Assembly: GCA_022577435.1 (NCBI GenBank)
Contig: JAKOON010000005.1
Location: 15,904,724 to 15,968,723 of the forward strand
DNA: 64,000 nucleotides
Reading direction: 5' to 3'
From: Embiotoca jacksoni
Taxonomy: Eukaryota; Chordata; Actinopteri; Embiotocidae
Shown here: one piece after another, positions 16,901 to 28,200 of the stretch
Layout: each line of letters starts with the position of its first letter
Numbering within the stretch: the stretch's first letter is position 1
Made by a program: the position numbers and the translations under genes
Notes under the pieces: model-generated
What the model was told of the DNA's origin: nothing
Databases searched by the model: none
Seen by the model: only the letters and a program-made list of their open reading frames with translations

Positions 16901-17738
16901 GGGACTTACCAAGATCTACTTCACTGACAACTCTGGCAACCCTGTACAGGCTATAAACGCACAGTCACACTCTCTAAATACCAATCAAGCCATGTGCCTA
17001 TGTCTGTTGCCCTTTGAAAATATATGAACTAAATCGATGTTGTTTTTCCTGTTTTAGAGCCCCTCCACTGTTGTGGGTCGAGGGTCTGAGTTTGAACTGT
17101 GGAAAGCGGGCTACTACATTGTGATCCACTTCCCCAATCAGGATCTGACCCTCCTCTGGGACCGCAAGACAACTGTACACATCAGAGCTGGACCTCAGTG
17201 GAAGGTCTGTATGAGATATACATATTAAAAGTGAATGAGTTATATTGAATGGAATCTAAAATTATTACTCACTGCCCATTGTTTTCCTGTAGGGCCTTCT
17301 CAGCGGGTTATGTGGAAATTTTGACAGCGTGACAGTGAACGACATGACCACCTCCAGCCACATGGAAGTCAATAACGCACAAAACTTTGGAGATAGCTGG
17401 GCCCTGGGACAGGTATGACTCAGCTCATCGCCTCTCCTCCATTGATTCTCCCTTTACCCTTTCCTCTTTCTGTCATTGTCTATCTCACTCACTCACTGCT
17501 CTCCTGTAATTTATGTGCTTTTCTCCCCCGAGTCCGCCGTGATATTTAAGAGTAATCAGACACTTGATCGCCTTCTGTGTGTGTGTTTTGTACATTTTAG
17601 TGTGAAAGTGACTATTTAGTTGAGCGACCGTGTGAAGGGGACTTGGGGAGACAGCCGTACGCCAAAAGGGAGTGTGCTCTCCTCTACAGCGATGTCTTTG
17701 CGCCCTGTCACAACGTGGTGAGTGCCAATGAACTGATG

Positions 17739-17818
<80 letters not shown>

Positions 17819-20800
17819 CCTGCAGACTGAATGCAGCCGCAGAAAGGTTATCTTGCTTGGAACAGAGGAGGAAGGGTTGGTAAGGGGTCATGGGAACAAC
17901 TCTCAATTGATCTCAGAAAATACAGTGTTTCTCTGAGATAAATACAAAATACCACAGTAGATTCTTGGTTGCTCAAATGCACAGATACACATCTCAATGT
18001 TTTATTACAGTATAGTGTTTATATCCACCAGTAGATGGAGCCAAATTTATATGTAGACAGTCTTTGGGACATCGACCTCCATAACATGTGGAGCGTGTGG
18101 ACATGTGGTCATAATTTATTACATATAAATAACCGACAGGTTTTGTGGAGGTTATCTTCTTCATATTCCTCAAAGTGGCAACTGTACTGATCTTGCTCAT
18201 TTTCAGACAGAGTTATTTTCTCTGGCTGCATCAATGAAGACAAGACGGTTTCACACAAATAAGCAAATCCAGGGCCTCAGTGTATCAGACGATGGTTAGA
18301 GGACACAAACAAAGTTTTTCTTTCTAATGACTAACAAGAAGCTTTGCTTTTTCTTATGCTTTCAGACAGTTTAAAAACAATAAAATATTAAACCCCCGGA
18401 AAGTTAGTCATATATTTCTATTATTGTAGTTTTCTCTACGTTCTAATCAGAGAGACAGAAATGAGATGGAATCCATCACTGTACATTTCCACTTTTAAAG
18501 CTCTCCTTCCTAAAGAAAAACAACTCTATTTATACTCAGATGTACTTGTCATTGTTCTGAAAATGCAAATTGTTGTCTAGTTAGTGCTTTGTACTGTCTG
18601 CACAGTACAGAGGGACAGCTTTGGAAGCCGGTGCCTGTTCTCAAACTCAGAGACATTGACGATAAACCGTTCAGACAGGTATTTGTAAGAGTGATACACT
18701 TACAGTAACTATTGCTTTTTTAGTAAAATATGTATAAGGAGGATACATATCATAGATTGATCTCATTTTACTTTCCTGATACTCTCCCCATCTCACAGGC
18801 TTCATCAACACATATTCTTTAGGGATTCATCATAACTAATAAAAGTTTGGCATAACTGAGTATTATTTTAGTAAAATGACTCTAATATTGAAATGCAACC
18901 CTGTTTCTCCAACCAAGATGCAGCATATTATTTAATCAATGTCTACTTGTCACATCTTCTGAAAGGATATTAATACAGATTGCAGGGATGAAGTTTACTG
19001 TTTCTGTGCATTGCAGTAGCCAGTGACAAAAAATGAAGACCCTGTTAGGCTTGCCTCTGGACAGAGCAACTCATTGCTGATGCATTTTGTGTGTTTGTCA
19101 TAGAGCTAATCTGATACCCTCTGCTCCAGAGGTTGACCCACATTTCTTTGTCCTGAAATCTCCTCACTCCTTCCTGTCTGAATTATTGAGAACTGCTCAC
19201 CCACTAAACAAGACCTAACTCAGTTACTCCCAGCGAGATTTGGCCTGGTTCACTTTATGATTATCTGTGTGTTTGTGTGTGCGTGTGCGTGTGCCTATAT
19301 ATATGTGTGTGTGTGTGTGTGTGTTTGTATGTGACCACGTATACGTGTTGTGTGTACCTTCCAGGTTGATGTGGCCTGGTTCTATAGGAACTGCCTGACA
19401 GACACTTGCAATTGTAACCGTGGGGGAGACTGTGAGTGTCTTTGTACATCCATCGCTGCATATGCTCACAAATGCTGTCAACAGGGAGTCACGATACACT
19501 GGAGATCACCCTCTGTCTGTCGTGAGTATGCACACACAGACAGATGCACACGTAAAGTACTCATAGTATGTTGATCTCCTCTGTTGGTCAGGCATGTAAA
19601 CCCTGCTCACCTCTCTGACCCACTTTAATTCATGTCTGTTAGATATTGCATGTCATTTTTTTTGTGCAATTAAAATGCTTTAAACTTCTGATCTTTTTTT
19701 CAGCCTATGACTGTGAATATTATAATCAAGGTATGTATGAGTGAATATATTCTATGAACTATTTTTTGACCTGTTATTTGTGTATTTACAGACCTTACAC
19801 CGATTTCCTGCAAGCTTGTCATCACACTCATTTCCTCTCTCACTTTCCCACAGAGCTTGGTGATGGCCCATTTTCCTTGGTGAGTGCTATCTATAATGAC
19901 ACCATGTTTGGAGTGAATCGCACCAGCAGCTCAGTGTTTCCACTGGTGAGAGAAAGACCAGGCCAGTTGCCTGCCCCCGGCCTACTGTTCAACTTCATGA
20001 TCATAGCGGGCCTGCAGAAGGACAGAATATCTCGTGAGCATCCACATTCACACCCTTAGGCACTGGCACTCTTTGTTTTTGGCTAAATTAACCCAAACTT
20101 GCTTATTTTCCCAGGTGTCCCTGTGGTGTCACTGGAGTCTGCAGAGAGACCAAATTATTTCCTTGTAGTGTCAGGGCGCAGTCGCCTTCAGTTGGAGCTC
20201 TGGAGTCGAGGGGCCGAGTTCACTCGAAGAGCAACCTTTATCCAGCACCATGGGCTGTTTCTGCCAGGTCACACCTCATTCGAGCTCATCGGCCAACCTG
20301 GAATATTTCTGACCCTGACGCGCACTGCTGCAAGGGCTCAAAAATACGACACCTCAGAGAGCTTCAAAGCCAGCAGCAGCTTCACACTGGAGGGTCAGAG
20401 ACACAAGCATGTACCCAACACACATACAATGGCACTAAGACGTATTTGAAAAATATAACTCAGCAAATGTTCATGAAGTTCATAGTGTTATTTCACAAAA
20501 TGTTAGATAAACTGGTATATGATCCATAACAAAACATTTAGGACAATTCTAAGGATTTTTTTCCCCTGTAGATATATAAATAACACAACCCATTTAAATA
20601 GCACCAAACTGACCAAGTTCTCATTGTCTAACTATTGCTGTGTTTCAACTTGCGTACTTCCCTTTTTTACAATGACATGTAATACACTTGCATGTGGTGC
20701 ACGTACTTGTGCAGTGCATGTATTTCGACAAAGTAGTGTTGTCTGAAATCACACACTACCACTCTGTCCTGACCAAAAATTATCGTAACATTTGAATGCA

Positions 20801-23800
20801 TTTGTGCCTAGTGTTTCGCAAGCTCAATAAATATACTGATGGCTTCTGACCAACAGTGGTACTTAGCGATAAATAACCACTTTCGTGTGGACGTGTACAA
20901 CTTGCTGCAACAGCAGCAGTTTCTTCAGCCACGGCAGTTTGAAAAGGTGGTCCTGTCCTTTCTGCTTCATAGCCATGATGGCGACCGTTAAAGTTGTTAA
21001 GTATCCAGCATTTCACGCTCAATTGATTGACTGTTTTGAGTACACTTTCCGGATACCCATAGTGCACTGCAATTTGCATAACTTGTCAGTGTGAGTACAC
21101 TTAAGCATTCAAAATAGCAATTGTAAGTATGAGAGTTGAGACACAGCATTAATGAAGCGTGCCCATCGTTAATGTGATCAACTACAACTGTGGTTATTCC
21201 GCTGGGGCCACCTGTGAACTGAAGGGCAGTTTAATTTATACAGCCACTAAATTGCTAAAATACCTTGAAACTTGTTGTTGAAAAGCAGATGCAAAAACGT
21301 CAAGAAAAGGTCAGGCAGAATTTGTTTGTAAAAAGGACACTCTAAAAACCTGCTTCAATCCCTTACAGTTTGGTAAATAGTCGAACATTTAAAAATAGAG
21401 GACCTGTTAGGTGAGCAGAAGGTGCTCAGGCAGATACAGAAAGATATATATATATATATAATATCACTTTACCACAAAGTGCACAGGAAGATCAGACTAT
21501 TACTTGTGCATATTTCATTAAATTAATGTATTATTAGATGTGTATGATGTGTATGAACGTTTTAGTCTTATCATTTCACCTGCAGCCCCGGAGGATTCAA
21601 ATGGACTAAGGAGCAGATAAGAAATAAATATAAGATCATAATTCAAAGCGGTACGTAGGCTTACTGTCAGATCTTATAAGTAGGCAACAAGTGCAATGCT
21701 TTAGTGCATCAATCAGTCCCTGTTGTAGAATGATATCAGTAAAAAAAACCACTGAAATTAATCTATACCTCATAAAAATCACCGGGGAAGGACCCAGAGG
21801 TTTGTCGGTAACACTCTGCCTCCCCCAGAGGACTCTCACTCTGCGTACCAATTGGTGATGAAAATCAATTGACAATTGATTGGTCAGTAGGCGGTACTTT
21901 CCTACATTTTGATCCGGTATCTCCAACATAACCTGCTCCGGACAAGGTTAAGTTTGCAGCATAAGTAACCATGGTGATCTAGCCAGTTTAAATGAGAGAC
22001 ACCTTCGTGACACTGACAACCCTGGCTGATATGATTTAGTCTCAAAATACCTCGCTAAACCACTAACCTCGCTTCGTGGAGGTGCTGTCCCTCACAGCAC
22101 CTCGTAATTTGTAATCTTGAGATAATGGCACTAAAACAAAGTTCTCAGCTTCCATACAAATACTTTTTGTGGACATTGTACACCTATACACGCACATTAT
22201 ACGCACAGTAGGTATGCACAGATGTTATCTAATCAGGTGTTTTTCCTCTCCTCCTGCAGAGAGTGCTTTTGTAATACCTTACCGCATGATGTGCGAGTGG
22301 CGCTACCAGGCCTGTGCAAGCCCTTGTGTCCACACATGCAGTGACCTAGATGCCACACGTTGCCAGTTCCTGCCTCCGTAAGAGACATGCCTAATTTACA
22401 ACATTCAATATACAAACAACATAATCAATGCTCAACTCAATCACTGAAATAGTTTCGATATGTTACAGCGTGGAAGGCTGCTTCCCACGTTGTCCCAAGA
22501 ACATGGTCCTCGATGAAGTCACTAGAAGGTGTGTCTACACAGAAGACTGTGAGTACAGTGAGGTTTTTTGTCTTAAAATGCTATGAAATATAATACTTAA
22601 ATTATTTACTTTTTAAATCAATACAAAATATGTGCTTATAATATTAATCGTCTCTTGTAGGTGTGTCCCTTCCCCCAACTCCAACACCCTTTGCATATGT
22701 GACACGGTCCAACAGAACTACAACACCGCCACCACCAACTTCAACAACCACTACAACTACTACAACTGCCACACGGCCGACAACAACAACCGCCACGACC
22801 ATTACCACCACCGCTAGAGCCACAACTACCTCCTCCACGACTGTCAGGCCCACAACAACCACAGCCACCACCACCACCACCACCACCACTCCCACTACTC
22901 CCAGCACAACATTAGCCACTGAGCGTGTCACCATGGTGCTCACTCCATCCACATCTCCTCCTCCTCTAACTACTACTGCTCCTACCACCGTCACTCCCTC
23001 AACCCCACCGGAGATGACCACTCTCAGCACAACTGAAATAATCCCCACTCAAACCACCGTAACCACAAAGGTCACAACACTGGTCACCTCAGCAACACTC
23101 TCCACTGCACCCACTGAGGCCACTGCAGTCCCGTCCACTTCTCCTCCACCGTCCCCTACTACTCTGGCTTCCGCCACCTCACCCTCGACTCCTACCCCGA
23201 CCAGGGTTGCCGGACCGTCAACACCAGCGCCAACATCCGCTGTAACTTCCACCCCACCTCCTCTAACGTCCCCCACCATGCTGCCACCAAACACCACAGT
23301 CTTCACAACTGCCCCCACCTCTGTACCCGAAACCACAACCAAATCCATGAGCACTTCTCAACCTATACCAGCAGATACGACCGTCACCATGGAGGCCACC
23401 ACCCCAACTGTAGCTGTGACCACCACATCACTGCTTCCTACAACCATCGAGCCCACGACTGAGTCTACAACTACAGAAGGAGTCACAAGCCCTGACACCT
23501 CTCCTGTAACAGAGGAAACATCAACCACACACCCATTCCTACTGCCAACTACTCCCTGCACAGTAAGTGTTGCTGTTATACAGTTCAATACACCGCCATA
23601 AACACACTGTTCATGAACACACTCGCGCACAAACACTTGGAATAAAAGATCTGAATTAAATTTGAGAAACTGAGACAGTTAGGTGTTCAATGTAATTGTC
23701 TACTTACATGACCGAATTCACTTACATTGGTTTGAAGTGTTTATTTCAGCAACAATAGGCCTTTTTATCAGCAGACATCATAGTAAGAAGTGCACAGGTG

Positions 23801-25214
23801 TTACTAATGACATTAATGATGCCTCTGTTGTATTCAAATGTCCCAATGAGCCGTGAAAGTATGACAGTGAGCCATCATGCATAATATCAAGAACTCTGAA
23901 CCAAAACAGTTCAATGGCATTTTTATGAATAAAGCAAAACTTAGGAAATGTTTGAAGTACAACTTGTATAAAGACTGCAATGTATTTTTTAAATCATCAG
24001 TATGCTATCATTAGGTACTTTTGTAATTGTAGGTAATAATTGGGGAATACAGAGACTGGAAAAAGAGCAGATAAATCAGTGAATAAATAATTATTAGTTT
24101 AATTATAGTTTATTAATACAAAAAAAAGCTGCAGACAGTTGTGAGTTTTTTGGCTTGTAAAAATGCTTTTTAAAACAAAATGTGTATATTTGTGTCCACA
24201 GCCACCATTCTCTTATCGCATTGATGAATGTGCTGAGCTGATCTGTTTCAATGGCGAGCTGCTGCTTCACAACTCCTCTCTCCACTGTCGCTACAACACC
24301 ATCCCACCCCAGTGCAGTCTGCTGGGCCTGCCTATCCTCATCAACACAGACGCCTGCTGCCCACAGTGGCAGTGCCCATGTAAGTTTCATTATGTGCATT
24401 AAAGAAAGACTTTACAAATGACTGAGTTATACTTTGCTTCAACAATCTGTTTGTTTTTGCCAGGTCGCTGCACTGTGATGTCAGACCTGCGTGTGATCAC
24501 ATTTGATGGTAATAACGTGGCCCTGTATGACAATGGTTCTTACATCTTGGTTAACCTGCCCAGAGAGACTATTATTGGCACTGTGGAGAAATGTCCAACC
24601 AGTCAGGTAACATACAAATTAAATAATGTGAACTGTATCTTAAAATGCCCCCCAAAAAATTGGTGGTTGCTTTCAGGGAAATGTTTTGTTTTCTTTGTAG
24701 AGTGTAAACTCCATCAGACGAACTGTGAGTACAGTCTCTTCTCTTTCCCGTCATTCACTATAGTTGTGTTTTTGTATAATGGTCAATAACTGTTGTATTC
24801 ATTCAGTTAATTGCAGTCTCTAATGTCTGTTCCGTGCAGAGTCCTACAGGTGGAACATCTGGTCTTTGTTTTAAGAAGCTGAACATCACTACCTCCTCCT
24901 CCAGAATCATTATCCACCGACTTGATCGCAAGGTGACAGTCTTCCCCTTCTGTAATGTCGTACCAAATATTCAGCTTAACCCATGTAAGTAATGTGGTTC
25001 TTTTCTGTCTATGTGTCTCCAGGTGACGGTAAATTACAGACCTGCTAAACTTCCATTCTCACGTCACTCCCTTTATGTGGAAGACACAGGCAGCATGTAT
25101 CTGATCCACACACCTGGTGGGGTCAGCATACAGTGGTATCATAGTACGGGCATCATGGTGCTGCAGTACATTGCTCCCAATAATTTGTCTGTACCCACTC
25201 GTGGTCTGTGTGGT

Positions 25215-25268
<54 letters not shown>

Positions 25269-28200
25269 GCTTTGACGACATCAGCACCAGTCTCATTTAT
25301 CTAAGTGCCATCGTTCAGCACCTAAAGGCTTAATGTCTAAACTGCAGCTTCACTTTGACTTGAGTCATTATGGGATATGACAATTTGAGAGGTTGAGAAC
25401 CATTTGGTTTAATTAGGCAGTTTTACACAGACATTATCCCACTCCACGTTTATATTGTTTACTGTTAATGCAGCAGTATAACTCGTGTATAGAGCTGCAA
25501 AAAAAAAAAAAAAAAAAAAAAAAACGTTTACCCATGATGCCAGGTTGTTGTGATGGGAACCCAGAAGATGACCTGAAGCTCCCCAACGGCACAGTGGTCA
25601 GAGAGGTGGGAGACATGATGCTCTTCCTGCAGGCGTGGAGAGTCCACACCACCGACGAGACCGAACACATGCGCAGGGTCGGCGACAACTGCACCACCGG
25701 GGACTGCACCACCTGCCTCTCTATGCTCCATCAAAGAGCCTTCACACCATGCCACAGCAAGGTACAGAAGGGTATTCACATAGCTTGATTGTAGTAAAAC
25801 ACAAGTGGATTAATGACCTAAAACAATAATCAGATTAACTGAATATAACAATAATCACTAGTTGAAGCTCTTCATGGCCTGGTTGTGTGTTTGCAGGTGC
25901 CTCCCGAGCAGTTCTGTGACATCATGTGGGCGGGGGATCTGCATTACAAGGACCACCAGTGTGACTTTCTGGCGGCGTATGTGGCGGTCTGCTACACACA
26001 TCAGGTCTGCATCAGCTGGAGACGACACAATTTCTGCCGTAAGGAGACACAGGCAAAACAGTGACATACACGTAGGCAGATTAATGCACTCGCGTTCCCC
26101 GTTTGCTGATGCGTTGCTAAGAGACGTGTCATCTTGTAGCGTTGCGATGTCCCCCTGGTAAGGAGTATCAGCCATGTGTGAGCACCTGCACCAGCCGCAC
26201 CTGTCTGAACCGAGAGTACTACGAGGAGGCCACCTGCTCCTTCATCCGGGAGGAGTGTGTGTGCCGTGGTGGAACCATCCTGCATCGTGCCGACTCCCCT
26301 TACTGTGTAACTGAGGACCGCTGCGGTGAGAGAACATTTCATGTTTTTGTTATGAACATTGTACTGTCTGAAATTCTGCATAGGTTTTTTGACTGTGCTT
26401 TATATTACTTTTCAACTCACATGTACCTGTATCAGTGTATTTACCTTTTTCTGGTGTACACAGTGTGCACAGATAATGATGGGAACCCCCGGGGCCCTGG
26501 CGAGGTGTGGAATGGCTCCGCTCGTGGCTGCTGTCTGTACAAGTGTATGGAGAATGGCTCTGTGGTGGCAGTCGAACCAGACTGCAACTCTGTCCCGACG
26601 CCACAGTGTGAGAGAGAGGGAGAGTATGTGCTGGATGTACTGGAGGAAGGAGTCTGCTGCCCAAAGAAGATCTGCGGTGAGGTTACAAGTTATCATCTTT
26701 GGAAAGAAAATCATTCGTCCCTAAAAGAAACCTCTGGAGACCGATTTCGTGAGATGGTGTTTAATCTTTTCTTCCCCTGTACTTTTTGTTTTTCACTTCT
26801 GGTCAGAGTGCAACATGACCATCTGCAACAGTGATGCTCCACCTTGTGATAATGGGAACAGGCTTGTGATTGGTTACAGCACTCTGTCCTGCTGTCCAGA
26901 GTACCGATGCGGTCAGAACAAACCTCTATTTTTCATTTCTTTGCTGCAGTTGCCAGACATTTTGTAAACTTTCAGGGAAATATGACATTTGGGTTGAAAT
27001 TTAATGTACACTAAATGTTTTTTCCTCAGAGTGTGACCCCATGGCGTGCCCTCCTGTCTCTGCCCCTGACTGCAGGGAAGATCAGTTCCTTGTCGAGGTC
27101 AGGGGGCAGAAATCCTGCTGCTACTCTTACCTGTGTGGTAAGTTTTAACTGTCATTCACAGGTCAGTCTGAAACCATTTGTCTGTGGATTGAGGTTGGCC
27201 ATCTGCTATGGCTCCTTCTTTCACACTTCCATCAATTACAGCAGTAAAATAGTCAATTTGTTTGTTTGTTTTCCGTCCGAGCAGTGTGTGAGTCATGCAT
27301 TGAGCCCATTCCAACTTGCTCACATGGAGAAATTCTGGCTGTGGATCTTAACACCACCAACAGCTGCTGTCCGCAGTACTATTGTGGTAAGCTGTGTGTG
27401 TTGGTTTGCGCTGGTCTGTTTGTATCTTTGTCTTCAAAGTCATATTTGTACTCCTTTGTACTGTAGTGTGTGATGCCAATCTGTGCCCCGAATCATCTGT
27501 GAGCTGTGCACCTGGTCTCTCATTGGTTCAAACTGCTGTCCCAGGGCATTGCTGCCCCCAGCATCACTGTGGTACACATTCACATTCATTTTCACACACA
27601 TATGCACACTCGTATATAGTATTTGTCACTCGAGTCAATTCACTGCTGTGTTGATGATTGCAGTCATCTCCAAAGTTGTTATGCCTGCCACATACTTCCA
27701 TAAACTTCACTCTACCTCTCCATTTAACTTTCTGTCTGTCATGCCCAGAATGCCAATGTGAGGACAGCTCTCTCCCCATCTGTCAGGTGGTAAGTCAGCA
27801 AAAAGCTGCACCAGAAGTTACTGTCTAATCAGGTTTTTGCCAGAGGAAAGAGAAAGTAAGCAAATTAAGTTAAGTCAGCGCTCTGTTTTCTCTCAGGGGG
27901 AGGTGCTGGTTGAGGTTCCAGACAGCAGCACCAACTGTGGCTGTCCTCAGCACACATGCCGTATGTGTAATACATGCTTGAAAGCACACAGACACCTCAT
28001 AATAGTGTAGACATTATTTATCTTCATACTACTGAATTTCCTCACTGCCTGATGCTTTCATAGTTACCATGAAAAAACGTTTTGACACGTAAATAGAATC
28101 ATTTACTCCATGTCTATGTGTGTGCATGTGTAGAGAAGGCAGAGGTGTGTCTGTTCCAAGGGGTGACAGTGCTGGGCCCAGGCCATTCTCTGGTCCAGTA

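Noticed and set aside
20780..21094. Overlapping short open frames on both strands in the otogl intron
   Set aside because: They fall inside the candidate MITE and show no protein motif.
22644..23048. Minus-strand Val-rich open frame of 134 codons
   Set aside because: It is the complement of the Thr-rich mucin exon; a compositional shadow without motifs.
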